Shown one piece after another: positions 21,926-32,825 of a stretch of DNA of 64,000 nt (positions are counted from its first letter, which is position 1; every line of letters begins with the position of its first letter). This DNA comes from Sepioteuthis lessoniana (lineage: Eukaryota; Mollusca; Cephalopoda; Myopsida; Loliginidae), in contig OY757913.1 of NCBI GenBank assembly GCA_963585895.1, positions 99,741,638 through 99,805,637 of the forward strand, in the 5' to 3' direction. The notes under the pieces are model-generated. The model was not told the origin of the DNA. It worked only from the letters and a program-made list of their open reading frames with translations, and did not search any database. The position numbers and the translations under genes were made by a program.

Positions 21926-22029
21926 CTTATTTTCCTTGATAAGATGTTCAATGAAGCTTTAAAATAAAAAGTTTTTTCACATTTAGACTTTTTCTTAACA
22001 TTGTTCTGATCTTTATGCTCACTATCGTA

Positions 22030-22087
22030 CATATATATATATATATATATACATATGTAAATAAATGGTTTCTTGTATATATAGAAA

Positions 22088-22128
<41 letters not shown>

Positions 22129-22143
22129 AAATATGATAAGATT
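22030..22143. repeat. AT microsatellites
   Basis: Two TA/AT runs (about 22031-22050 and 22092-22123) separated by AATAAATGGTTTCTTG. Confidence 0.85.
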
Positions 22144-22707
22144 TTGTTTGTTGTTTAATGGCATGTCAACCTTCTTTGGTTATTCTATGCCAAACAAGAA
22201 TGTTGAGAGCAGTATTAAACAAGTCCTGGCGACAACACCCCACGAGACTCCAACTATACGGACACTTGCCCCCCCATCATGAAAACTATACAAGTCAGAC
22301 GAACCAGACACGCGGGACACTGTTGGAGAAGCAAGGACGAGCTCATAAGCGATGTACTCCTGTGGACCCCCACATATGGATGTGCAAAAGTAGGACGACC
22401 AGCACGAACTTACATACAGCAACTATGTGAGGACACAGGATGTAACCTTGAAGACCTGCCGGAGGCGATGAATAATAGGGAGAAATGGCGAGAGAGGGTC
22501 AGGGATATCCGCGCTGGCGGCGCAACATGATGATGATGATGATGATAAGAACAATAGTGGTATTATTTAACCTTTAGCTGGGAGGATAAAGGGGTTCATA
22601 CCTTTCCCAATGGTATTTGTCCGAAAGTGAATTTAATAGCATGACTGGGGTTTGAACTATGATTCCACAGTCCAGTGCTTTTACCCTTACACCACAAGGA
22701 TACCCCT
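22144..22707 (-). repeat. SINE family A split by RTE fragment
   Basis: Tail part 22144-22195 (GTTTAATGGCATGTCAACC) and head part 22553-22707 (GGGAGGATAAAGGGGTTCAT, TGATTCCACAGTCC, TTACACCACAAGGA) are two halves of one reverse-oriented SINE. Confidence 0.8.
22196..22548 (+). mobile_element. RTE-type LINE, 5'-truncated 3' end
   Basis: Encodes the C-terminus only: MLRAVLNKSWRQHPTRLQLY and YGHLPP, then, after one frameshift in a C run, KTIQVRRTRHAGHCWRSKDE, GRPARTYIQQLCEDTG and IRAGGAT, ending in TGA that is also the first unit of a (TGA)n tail. Inserted in a SINE-A copy with AAGAA-like flanks. Confidence 0.85.
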
Positions 22708-22709
22708 TA

Positions 22710-23690
22710 TGATAAGAGCTAATAGTGCTAATGTATAATCATTATTAGCCAACAAGTTTAGGTGTGAATGTGGATGTGACCATGAATAAGAATAGACAGA
22801 AGAGAGCAAGTTTAGATATACAAACATCAGTAGATAAACATACATTTTACAATGTCTAATGATAAAAATTCTCTGCAAGCATGTTCCTTGGCATACATTT
22901 TAGTCTCCCCAAAACTGTATAAACATACACTTACAAACACAAAGTAATTATTTCGATATATCTACTCATTACATAAACCTGATAGCTTTCAATTTTGAAT
23001 AGGATTCAAACTCTAAACAGTTTAAGGATAGATCTTTGGGATTTAAAAAAAAAAAAAAAAGATAATACAAAGAAAACCTAATTTTCATTTTCGAGAAGAT
23101 CTTTGGCATTTGGATTCCTTAAGTGAATCGCATGTTAACAATGAACATCTCCACCTTTCTTTTCCAAAATAAGTGAACAACTGACATTTCATAATGAACT
23201 TTTGCAAGAGAACCCCCCCCCCCCAACACACTTGAAAAGAAACTGAATCAGTAGTAGCTGGCACAAACATTTGCTTCAGTTTTTGTATCTACAACTGATT
23301 ATTCAGCCCATTTGATTGGCCATTATGTTTTTATTCATGAATTTTGGTGAAGTAAAATAAATCACCTCAGCTTGAGGAGATCTAACCTCTCCCCTAGTCA
23401 ATACCTGTCCTCTTCCTCCTCCTCCTCCTCCTCTAAAGAGGTAAGTCCTGTGTTCATTGCCTAGCAGCTGTGATGCCCAGAAAGAGGAATGCCCCTCCCC
23501 CTAGTTAGCACTTGTCTCCTCATCTAAAGGGGTAAGGGCTGGTTTCTGGCCAAAAGGGGAATGCCAGTAGCACTGAGGGACTAAATGCCTACTCGTGAAT
23601 TTATAGGGTGTTGGTTATTTTAAAATAAGTTATTTGTAATTAAACATCTGTCAGAGTTTTTTTTTTCTTTTTTAAATAAGATATTATCTT
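22710..23690. other. No gene recognised; short simple repeats
   Basis: Contains an A run near 23043-23060, a C run near 23213-23223, CTC repeats near 23415-23434, and two related GGGGTAAG segments at 23440-23540. No coding similarity. Confidence 0.4.
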
Positions 23691-23697
23691 TTAAGTT

Positions 23698-23815
23698 TGT
23701 ATTTACACAACCCTTCCATTGTGAGCAGGATGTGACACAAAATCAATTTAGCAGATGTGAGCTGATGTGAATTCAGAATTTTTCTTCTCCTAGACTGGTT
23801 ACTGTGCATGAACTA
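23698..23815 (-). repeat. SINE family C tail fragment
   Basis: CAACCCTTCCATTGTGAGCA, GGATGTGACACAAAATCAAT and CTTCTCCTAGACTGGTTACT match the reversed C-specific tail. Confidence 0.55.
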
Positions 23816-24137
23816 GTTGGAAAGTGTTTCCAGTGATTACTAACAAAAGTTACTGTCTTCACTCTACCCATCTCAGACAAACAAAAGAAACATTGTGATG
23901 CGATTCATCCTCCTTCCAAGTTGGGGTGTTAGGTGATCAGTAATGGTATCTATTTTTGTATTTAGTTTTTTTCTTTCCTCTTCAAGAAGTTTTTTTTTTT
24001 TTTTAATTTTTTTTTTTAAGGTTTTGAGTATTTCTTCTGTGATTAGTTTTTCCTTTTGTGACATTCATTCCTTGTAGTGGATATATAAAAAGACTGTGGT
24101 TGGTCCATCAAGAGAAAAGTAAATAGCCCAATCATCC
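23816..24137. other. T/A-rich low-complexity stretch
   Basis: T-rich runs at about 23990-24020. The lysine-rich frame on the minus strand is an artefact of these. Confidence 0.45.
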
Positions 24138-24615
24138 GGGGCTGCCGAATACACCAATTGCATCTCTGCAGATGGGTAAAATTCCCTCCAATAAGTGTCG
24201 TGGATATGACACTAAACAATCTTATGGTGAGGCTAGAGTTTTGGGGAAAGCAAAGTACCCCTTCATTGCCATCGCTTCCAGGTCCATTCCGGCCCAAAGT
24301 GGTAGCACCTGATAGGGTCCTATCTATGGGTCAAATAGAAGTTTTTAACATTTAAACTGTGTATTTATGCTTAAGAGAATTGTTTGAAATAGAACTGTTT
24401 TCATGTTTAATTTTGTGTAAACAAAAAACTGTACTTAAGCTAAACTGAATTGTTTGAAATTAAGTGAAACCATTTGTGTTAAAAAAAATAAATGAACTTG
24501 GGTATGTTTAAAAATGTTATCAACAAAATGTGTTTAGAAATCATATACCTAATATACATATCTGTATATCTACAATGGTCGATATGGCACCAAACCAAAC
24601 CAAACCAAACCAAGA
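24138..24615 (+). repeat. Family B repeat, full order
   Basis: GGGGCTGCCGAATACACC head, TCTGCAGATGGGTAAAATTC, body CTAAACAATCTTATGGTGAG, GGTAGCACCTGATAGGGTCC, internal units (CTGAATTGTTTGAAAT), tail GGTCGATATGGC and four AAACC repeats. Confidence 0.8.
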
Positions 24616-24744
24616 AAAGTAAATATTTTAAAATAAATATATTCACAAATGATTTCAAATTTCATAGTTTGGTTTTTATTTCATATACTTGTGCTTTACA
24701 TGTGTTTTAGACTTATATATCACTTTAAACCAAATCCTTATCTG

Positions 24745-26940
24745 GTCATGGTGATAGCATGGGTTCTCCTGCCCTTTTCTCACTATCCATCCCTATTAGC
24801 TTTCACTCTTGATAAAGTCCTCTAAACTGCATCTATTGTTCGCATGGAGTTGAAGTTTTTGCTGATTGGCCAACACTGGTTTGTTATTGTGGAGGAGTCT
24901 ATTGGAGAACATCACTTATGATTTCATCCTTCCTTCTCCAGCAGTGCCCAGCATGTCATGTTTGCCTTACTTGTGAGATAGGAGCTAAGTGGTCATACAA
25001 CTTTTGTTTTGTGTTGTAGTTCCCAGCTAACTTTTGTTTGAGTCCAACAGGTGCAGCCATACAGATATAGCTTGGAAGAATTCCAATTTGATTTTATCAA
25101 AGAGATCAGTTTTCTATATGGTTGATGACCCATCAATAGTGGTCCATCCTTTGCCTATGCATATGTTGATATTGCTTTTGGTAGATGAGATATTGCTACT
25201 GAGGTATATGAATTAATATCAGGGTTTACTATTTAATGAAAAGATGAAACTATTTTGCTTAAAACACATAAACTCAGTTTTATCCAAGTTCATATAGAGA
25301 CTAGTTTCTCATGTTGCCTGCTCCAGACCTTGCTGCAGACATTTGGTTTGAGCAGGTGTATTTGCAAGAAGTGCTGGTCATCTGTGTAGTCTACATCAGT
25401 GGTAGTTTCTGCTGTTTGCTTCTTGCTGTTTTTAACATGAGACCATTTTCTTTTATTAGATCTATTGATGTTTGTAGTATACAATCTAGGCAGGTTATGA
25501 ATAGAAATAGTACTAGTTTATCTCTTTGCAAGACTCCAGTGACAATGTCAAAGAAGTCAGTGTCACCATCAGATGAGCTGACCATGACCTCAATGATATC
25601 AAGCATCAGCTGCAACAGTTTCTTTTGGAAAATCATATACTAGAAGTATTTACTCTATCTTTCTTGTGTGTATAGAATCAAAGACTTGGAGAAATCTATA
25701 AACAAGAGTGTTACCTTAAGATTTTTTGCTTGTATTCCTTCAATGATTTTGATGAATAGTCAGAACCTGAGAAGTTGTGGATTGATTTCTTTGAAAACTA
25801 TTTTGATTTTTCCTCAAAACTTTCTCAACTTCAGGTCAGATATAATTGAAAATCAGAGCATATAAATCGTAGCAGCTATAAAAGTCAGAATTATACCTCT
25901 GTAGTTTTTGGCGATTCTAAAGTTGTCTTTCTTCAGAATGGGAAGAATGCACTCTTTTGTCCATTTCTCAATTGTGTTTTGGTTATATATGGTGTTGCAT
26001 AAAAAAAGAAAAATGCCATCAAATTTCTTTTGTCTTTCATCCTTTTGACAGTATTTCATTGGGGTCTGCTGCTTTTCTGCTTTTAATTAGTCATAGAACT
26101 GTGTCACATTCATCCCTTGTGAACTATCTTAGCTTAATGTCTAGTTGATCATGGATTTCTTCAGTTAGTTTGTCTGTGATTTCTAGATGATTTCCTAGCA
26201 GATTCTTAAAATCTTTCCATTTCTGAAGTTTTTTTTTCTTGACTGGCAACTTTTAGTTTGGATCTTGAGGTGCTTTTCTTTGCAAAATCTTTATTTTCTG
26301 TTTTCTATGCTAATTAAGAGTATTTATCTTCTCCAAATTTTCTAATTTTGTTGATTTGACAGTGAATGTATTCTAGTTGTTCTTTATTGGAATATTTTAG
26401 TTAACTCTTTCTGAGCTTTCTTAAATTTCCGCACAATGTTTGTTGGGTTTCTTCTTTTAAGTAATGATGCTTTTTTTTTTTTTTTTTTTTTTTAGGTTAT
26501 CCTGTTTTTCTATGAATGTGTATGATTCTCAAAGAACTCTATATTTATCTTTTGGTTTGGTTGGTATGCATTCTGATGCTTCTAGATGGGCAGTAACAAA
26601 GTTTTCATATTTGTCATTTGGAGTACATCTTTCAAATCTCTCTTGAGGAGTATCAAACTTGTTTCTTACAGTTAAGGAATAGTGATTGCATATATTTTTG
26701 GTAAATGTTGAACAGTCATCTCTTAAAGTCTTATCTGTTTCCTTTTTATTCATAGACTCAAGCAAATCTTTATTGTAACAATTCTGTGATCAGAAGATAG
26801 TCCTTCAAAAGGGGTGTATTCTTTGCAGTTTTTAGTCCTGTTTATTCACTTTTTGTTTATGACTATATAATCAAGCTATGCTTTTGAGCTATTTAAGTTA
26901 GTTTAAATCCATAGTTTCCTCTTTTTCTGAAATGTAGCGT
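24745..26940 (-). mobile_element. RTE-type LINE, decayed longer copy
   Basis: Reading the minus strand: end of the endonuclease region (NCKEYTPFEGLSSDHR-like), linker (CNHYSLTVRNKFDTPQE, PNDKYENFVTAHLEAS, ECIPTKPKDKYRVL), start of the RT (KWTKECILPILKKDN then RIAKNYRGIILTFIAATIY), motif B region SSDGDTDFFDIVTGVLQ, LFITCLDCILQTSID and IKENG. Several frameshifts and stops; the YADD region is in a broken frame. It adds about 1 kb upstream of what the 37938-39665 copy holds. Much older than that copy. Confidence 0.75.
26464..26494. repeat. Poly-T run inside RTE copy
   Basis: About 24 T in a row near 26470-26493 interrupting the LINE coding region. Confidence 0.8.
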
Positions 26941-26945
26941 TTAGG

Positions 26946-27150
26946 CAGGAATGATTGAAACTATATAACTGTGTGCATGTTATTTCTATTTGGAATTATT
27001 ACTTGAAGCTGTATTTGTTTACAAATTATCATCAATAGTTACTGGAAACTATATTGCTTGTAAAAAAAAAAAAAAAAAAAAGTAAAAAGACTGGCTCGGC
27101 ATTAAATAACCTAACAAGGATTGACATGCTGTTAAACCAAAGAAGCCAAC
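26946..27150 (+). repeat. Family B internal units and tail
   Basis: GATTGAAACTATATAACTG and ATTACTTGAAGCTGTA, an A run at 27061-27080, then GGCATTAAATAACCTAACAA and a short AACC end. Head and body absent. Confidence 0.65.
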
Positions 27151-27697
27151 CGTTATATATTACTTACTGTGTGAGGGGAAAAAGAAAAATGATGGATAAG
27201 CAATTAAAGTAGCCATTTTAATGCTGAATCTAAGATGAAAGCAGTGATACATATATTACTTTCTGACTCTCTCACGCTAATGTGTTACTTATATTAAAAG
27301 AATTTCACTTTTAGGGCTTGGCTCATGAATTTGATAAAAATACTGCACATCTAGATTGTTGGCATTCTCAGATAGGTTAGCCATATCTGTGATTCAGGTC
27401 TGCTAAGGTTCGTGCTTATATGCAAGGAAATATTACGTCTGTTCTATCTGCATGAATTTCTCTGTGTTTCTCATTCATTTGTGCATACAGACACACACAC
27501 TTGTATGCTTGACAATTTCTATGTATGTTTGTGTATATGAATGTATATGTCATGCAGGTCAATCAGATTATCTGATTCTGCAGACTGGTGAGATTTTTTT
27601 TACCAATGTGTCTAAAAGTCACTATTCATACATAATTAAGAAAATATTCTTTGAGCCTTTGTTGTAATGATTATTGTAAGAAATGAATTCAGTAACT
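27151..27697. other. No feature recognised
   Basis: AT-rich with a short CA/TG-rich patch near 27490-27560. No coding similarity. Confidence 0.4.
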
Positions 27698-28190
27698 CAA
27701 GGTTATTTGCATTTCTCTGGACTCTTTAGTCTTGGCACAGCAACCAATCTTGGAGAAGGAAAAATTTGAATTCAAACCAGTTGTACTCCATTCAAAAATT
27801 GTCCTTGAGTCTGTATGAAGTGACTGATAGTGAGTTTGTATTTGGAACATGAAAATAATGTACAAATTTAGTGTCAAAATATTGGGAGACTTCTTTGCAA
27901 AATTGTTAAAAAATTCAGACCAGTAAACAGAACATTGTACAAAATCTGACAACAGTTGCATATGGCATGGGAATTTGTCTATATTGTATAAAGAAAAGAA
28001 TTAATACTCTTCTTTTTTTATTGTTAGATATGTTGTTTTTTTTTGTTTTTTTCGTACTTGGGAAGCACACTTAGTAAAATGATTATCATTGTAGGAAATG
28101 GATTTTGCAACCCAAGTTCAAATTCTGGTCAAGACTATTTGCATTTCACGTTGCATTAACACCCTTGGGAATAATTGAATTCCAACCTAT
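27698..28190 (+). repeat. Two SINE family C fragments
   Basis: 27698-27820 has the C tail (AATCTTGGAGAAGGAAAAAT, AAAAATTGTCCTTGAGTC); 28060-28180 has a C head and centre (AAAATGATTATCATTGTAGG, CAAGTTCAAATTCTGG, ACACCCTTGGGA). The fragment order is tail first, so these are separate or rearranged copies. Confidence 0.55.
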
Positions 28191-28488
28191 GTGACTAACA
28201 ATGGTTTTCACTAATGACAGCTACCAAAAAGTGTAACTGAAAACATAAAATAAAAAAAAACCCTCGTAAGAAATTTTTTGTTGCAGGAAATGTAAAGAAG
28301 TGCTGGTCATAGGCCTGCGGATACTCATTCATGTACACATCCCTTTCCCTCTTTCACACAAATTCAGCTACAGTTTAACTTATGGTTTCGAAATTATAAT
28401 ATAAAGGTGACATGAAATGTTGAAAATGATTATGGAAAGATTATAGAATATACTAGCAAAATGATAAAAATTGATAACCAATTTATGT

Positions 28489-28722
28489 TTGGTCTCTTTG
28501 TTTAATATCATATCGACCTTTGTGGGATATTTAATGGCAAAGCCATTCTGGTAGAATAACAGTAGCAGTACTATTCAACCCAAAGTTGGGCAGGATAAGG
28601 GGATTCATAACTTTTCCAAGAGTATTAGTCCAAAAGTGACAGTTATACTGTGACTGGAGTTCAAAATCACTTATTATAATGTTTGTCCAGCACTATAGCT
28701 ATTGCGCCAAGGATTTTCCCTG
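28489..28722 (-). repeat. SINE family A
   Basis: TTTGTTTAATATCATATCG tail, AACCCAAAGTTGGGCAGGAT, TTTTCCAAGAGTATTAGTCC, GGAGTTCAAAATCAC, ATTGCGCCAAGGA head, all in reverse order. Diverged. Confidence 0.75.
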
Positions 28723-28790
28723 ACAACCAATTTACAATCAACTGAAAAAAAACTAAACAGCCTGTACAGAAGTGGGTAAATAAAAGGATT

Positions 28791-29095
28791 GATTTGGTTT
28801 CTTTGTTTAATGGCATATCAACCTTTGTGAATTATCTAATATCAAAAGCTCTCCTTATAGAACAGCAATGACACTATTTAACCCTTAGCTGTGAGTATAA
28901 GGGGGTGCATACTTTTCTCAAGGGCATTAGTCAGAAAGTGAATGTAATAATGCAACTCGAGTTTGAATTCGCTTACTTTGAGGCTACAGTCCAGCACTTT
29001 AGCCATTAAGCCATTCAAACTGTCCCAATGTAAATAAAAGTTTTTTGTTTTGTTTTACTGCATATCAACCTCATCGGTCATTTAATGCCGAATCA
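28791..29095 (-). repeat. SINE family A plus an extra tail
   Basis: 28791-29015 is a diverged A copy (GTTTAATGGCATATCAACC; GAGTTTGAATTCGCTTACT; GCCATTAAGCC). 29050-29095 is a second A/B tail alone (TACTGCATATCAACC). Confidence 0.7.
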
Positions 29096-29748
29096 AGTTA
29101 AAGAAAATAAGTCTGAAAAGAAATTCAAAAGAGAGGTCTTAGGAATTAATGATAAACTTTAGATAATTAGTTGGTTATTTGTTTTTTTTATTAGGAGTTT
29201 ATTTGTAGGGAATCATGATCATGAAAAAAACCCCCTAAAAACCCCAGCAAAACAGTTTGGGGAAGGAAGGGATCAGTTTGTTAGAATATATCTTGTAAAG
29301 AAAGGGTTTATAAAAGTAATTTGGTCTTATTGTAAATTTCTTTAGATTTTTGTGTATAACTTCACTGTTTTTAGAAATTATATCGCCTTATTTATTTCAG
29401 TATTTTGGAACAGTTCCTTCATATTGTTTGCACTATAGAAGGTTTTTCTTATATAAGGAGAAAAGCATGTTTGACTTCATGTATAAAGTATAGAAGATGC
29501 ATAGACTGATTTATTACCTGTCAGTAGGAACCTAACCTGGTCATAAGTTGATAACTATTTGTAAAGAATAGTAAATATTTTTTAGCATCAAAATAATATT
29601 TGATAATCATCGACTTAGACCAAAATGATTTACAATGACCAACATTATGAACACAACCAAAAGGCAGGGCTGACAAAAAAAATGTTGCACAGCAGGTTGT
29701 GATAACATTGATAAAAGTGATAACCAATTTAGAATCAACTTAAAACAC
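29096..29748. other. No feature recognised
   Basis: AT-rich, no repeat family or coding similarity seen. Confidence 0.4.
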
Positions 29749-29749
29749 T

Positions 29750-30237
29750 GCCCTGTTGGATGAGGCTGTAGAATAAGCTGACTACACCTCTACAGAGGGT
29801 TAAAAAAATAATCAACCAAACCACCTATTGGCTCTAGGTGACAACCTGTAATGCTTGAGGTTGGGATACAGGTGACTAAATAGTTCATAACCTGGAAATT
29901 GCAGTGGTCACATGACTTGTAACATTCCACTTTGCCTAAACCAATCAATCAGTTGGCAGTGTTCAGCCCTTGCACCTATATGGTTACCCTGATTGTATTC
30001 TTCAAATTGCTCATGTGGCAAACAAGTACCCAACCTTATTTTATCAAAGATACTAGAAGGTGGTGGCTAAGGGTCAATTGTGCTGAGATAGCAATACTTT
30101 AAACTGTGTACATACAAATGATTAATATTGGGTAGAATTATTAGTGTCTGCAATACTTGAAACCATTTATTTAACTGTGTGCAAAAGAAAATTAGCTCTA
30201 ACTCATTTAAAAATAACGTTACCTACATTTGCTTACA

Positions 30238-30240
<3 letters not shown>
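29750..30240 (+). repeat. Family B copy containing body D
   Basis: B head 29750-29805 (GAGGCTGTAGAATAAGCTG), then D body 29821-30061 (GGTGACAACCTGTAATGCTTG ... CAAACAAGTACCCAACCTT), then B internal units 30085-30240 (GCTGAGATAGCAATACTTT, AACTGTGTGC). Confidence 0.6.

Positions 30241-30276
<36 letters not shown>
30241..30276. repeat. (TA)n microsatellite
   Basis: About 18 TA units directly before the tRNA-like head of a SINE-G copy. Confidence 0.9.
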
Positions 30277-30277
<1 letters not shown>

Positions 30278-30279
<2 letters not shown>

Positions 30280-30514
30280 ATTGGCCTAGCGGTTAGAGTG
30301 TTTGCCTAGGGCCTGGGAGACCAGGGTTCAATCCCAGGTCTAGTCATACCAAAGACTCAAAAAATGATATTAGATGTCTCCTTGCTTAACACTCATCATT
30401 ATAGAGTGTGGAGCAATCCAGGGAAAGGAGTAGCACCCTTCCCTACACCTTGGTGTAGTAGCTATTTGAAAAGGAGCCTTTGCGTCTTCCCTGACTATGG
30501 TTGCTAACTTTACT
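30278..30514 (+). repeat. SINE family G, best tRNA-like head
   Basis: CCATTGGCCTAGCGGTTAGA, box B GGTTCAATCCCAGG, body, end TTGCTAACTTTACTTA. Forms an inverted pair with the next copy across a TA run. Confidence 0.85.
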
Positions 30515-30537
30515 TACTTATATATATATATATGCAA

Positions 30538-30650
30538 GTAAAGTTGGTGACCATAGTTGAGGGCATCCTGAAGGCTCCCTTTTCATTAGTTATTGTTATG
30601 ACTTGACCTGGGATTGAACCCGGGTCTCTTGGGCCATTGGTGAACACTAT
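30538..30650 (-). repeat. SINE family G, internally deleted
   Basis: AGTAAAGTTGGTGACCATAG joins directly to TTATGACTTGACCTGGGATT, skipping about 130 bp of the usual body, and ends at CATTGGTGAACACTA. The preceding TA run (about 30522-30532) is the spacer of a head-out inverted pair. Confidence 0.75.
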
Positions 30651-30761
30651 ATATAAAAACAGGACATGGTATTTAAACTAAAAAACAACTAAACGGTGTG
30701 TACTAGTACAATAGAAGTGGTACCTAACCTAGTTGTAAATTGATGTCTTTCTGTATGTATT

Positions 30762-30970
30762 CACCCAACCCCTCCTCACAAACAGGATGTGAAACAAGGT
30801 CAACTTTTAAGTGAAGTTCAACAGGTTTGAATTTAGGGGTTTTCTTTTAGACCAGTTGCCATACCAAGGTCAAAAAGCCCACTCTGCCCTACTATTTACT
30901 CATAGCTCGAGGGAGAACCGTTGGATTCATACCTTTCCCAGATGTATTTGTGCTATGTGAAATGCAAATA
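30762..30970 (-). repeat. SINE family C
   Basis: CACCCAACCCCTCCTCACAA, AAGGTCAACTTTTAAGTGAAG, TACTATTTACTCATAGCTCG, CATACCTTTCCCAGATGTAT, in reverse orientation; head missing. Confidence 0.7.
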
Positions 30971-31122
30971 TAATCTATATATCAAAATTTTACAGGCTTC
31001 TGAATATAAGATTATAATATTTTATTGGTGATAGCGATGTAGAAATAAAGTTTTCCCTTGACAAAATTCACATTAACTTTTATGTGTATGTACCTCTAGG
31101 TAGCCAGTCCTAAGAATCAATG

Positions 31123-31335
31123 AGGGAGTCTCTGTAGCTAAAGTGCTGGACTGCAGCCTGAAAGTAAATGAGTTCAAACTCCGGTTACACTATTACATTC
31201 ACTTTTAGGAAAGGCATGAACTCTGTCATCCCTCACCTCTGGGTTAAATAGTATCACAGCTGTTCTTCTACAATGACGGTTTTGGCATTAGATAACCCAT
31301 GAAGGTTGCTATGGAATTAAAAGAAACTAAACCAT
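31123..31335 (+). repeat. SINE family A
   Basis: AAAGTGCTGGACTGCAGCC, GAGTTCAAACTCCGG, a partly deleted central domain (AGGAAAGGCATGAACTC), tail GGCATTAGATAACCCATGA. Confidence 0.75.
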
Positions 31336-31506
31336 AGCTAGTAAGGGTTAATATAAAGACCTTTTCAAATCAAATTCATAGACATACCAAGGGTAGCCCA
31401 GCCAACTAGTTAGTATTTACTTGTAGGCTGTGAGACTAGCTTGCATAATTCATCTTTCTTGTATATTCTGAATGATGATTGAGTGTGTAAATTTTATTGT
31501 TAATAT

Positions 31507-31625
31507 TTACTAAGCTTAGCTTAGTTAAGCACAAGGTCAGATGCATATAGCTCCCAGTGAGAATCAAACTCATTAACAGTGGTTTGCTAGCTTAGCTTGC
31601 TAACCATTACATCATGAGAGCTACT
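31507..31625 (-). repeat. SINE family E
   Basis: Reverse of the E pattern: TTAGTTAAGCACAAGGTC, AGTGAGAATCAAACTCATT (box B), CTTGCTAACCATTACATC (A box). Lies immediately before a B copy. Confidence 0.75.
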
Positions 31626-31627
31626 GT

Positions 31628-32220
31628 GCTGGTGGAGCTTAGAATATGCTTATTGCATCCTCTGCAGAGGAGGAAGCCCGCCCCACCCTCCAAAAAAGGG
31701 GAGGGTCCTGAATTGAACACTAAACTGTCTCTTCTGGAGTTCTCGGGTGTGTGGAGTACCTCTTTATTGCTATCATTCTTGGGTCCACTATGGTTTGGAG
31801 GTTCTGTTAGGGTCCTATCTTTGAGTCAACTAGTTCTGTTTGAAAATTATTAGTATTGAATAGGGATGCTTAAAATCATATGACTATGTGCAAACAAATG
31901 ATTATTATGAAATAGGAATACTTACTTGAAACCATATAATTGTTAATAAATTAATTATATTAGATAGGAATACTCGAAACCATATAATTTTTGGATAAAT
32001 TATTAGTATTTGATAGGAATACTTAATACCATATAAAGATGTGCAAACATGATTAATATCATAGACAAAGAAAAAGTGCCTTTAAAAAAATGGTTACTAT
32101 GGAACATTGAAAATTTAAATAGATATGATTTTAATCTAACATCTACGAATAAATCAAATTTCAGCATTAAATAACCCATAAGCTGTTAATATGGCATTAA
32201 ATAAATAAACCAAATAAAAC
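31628..32220 (+). repeat. Family B repeat with four or more internal units
   Basis: GGAGCTTAGAATATGCTTATT, CTGCAGAGGAGGAAGCCCG, body, then TAGGAATACTTACTTGAAAC-type units, a short unrelated stretch, and the tail CAGCATTAAATAACCC plus AAATAAAC repeats. Confidence 0.75.
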
Positions 32221-32308
32221 ATCATATGAGGTGTCTATGTAAATTATATTGTTTAATAAAATTTTAGGAAATGGTGGACAGGGACCTGGCACTCATCAAA
32301 AATATTGC

Positions 32309-32825
32309 CCTGTCGGCTGGGGCTATAGAATACTCTGATTGCTTCTCTGCAGAGGGGTAAGACCCCCTCCCCCAACAAGTGTCTTGTAATGCTGGAGCTT
32401 TGGGGAATGCAGAGTACCCCTTCATCGCTATCGCTCCTTGGTCCACACTAGCCCAGAGTGTTTGCACCTGATAGGGTCCTATCTTTGGGTCAAATAGAAC
32501 TAGGCTGTGTGCTTATGCTAAACTGCATTGCTTGAAATAGAACTGTTTTGACATTTAAACTGCATACTTATGCTAAACTGAATTGCTTGAAATAGAAGTG
32601 TTTTTGACATTTCAAACTGCATACTAATCCTAAACCAAAGTGCTTGAAATAGAACTGTTTTGACATTTAAACTATGTACTTATGCTAGACTGAAATGGAA
32701 ATGTTTTTGTATGTTAAACTGAATTGTTTGAAATAGAACTGTTTATTTATATAAAGATGGATTTGGCATTAAATAACCTATAGAGGTTGACATACCATAA
32801 AACCCAAACAAACAAACAAACACCA
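32309..32825 (+). repeat. Family B repeat, full order
   Basis: CCCTGTCGGCTGGGGCTATA, CTCTGCAGAGGGGTAAGACC, body slightly shortened, then five internal units (CTGAATTGCTTGAAATAGAA, CTGTTTTGACATTTAAACTG), tail GGCATTAAATAACCTATAGA and AAAC repeats. Confidence 0.85.

Larger units (their letters stand above)
19885..22027 (+). mobile_element. Tc1-like transposon relic 2 with long terminal inverted repeats
   Basis: Flanked by TA (19883-19884, 22028-22029). Left end CAGTAGTGAGCATAAAGATC; right end is its near-complement. The inverted repeat extends about 220 bp inward (GATGATCAAAAACATCAG at 20083 against CTGATGTTTTTGATCATC at 21374). Transposase begins near 20219 (MVKKSVTSLELRKLIV). Later pieces: FSNESKFKLFGYDGRRF (first catalytic Asp replaced by Asn), FMQDNVLCHTAKSV, SPDMNPIENVWK. 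Stops and a SINE insertion destroy the frame. A solo LTR splits the right repeat. Confidence 0.85.

Noticed and set aside
30278-30350. Possible tRNA gene with box B GGTTCAATCCC
   Set aside because: It is followed by the family G body, and the acceptor ends do not pair; it is a SINE head.
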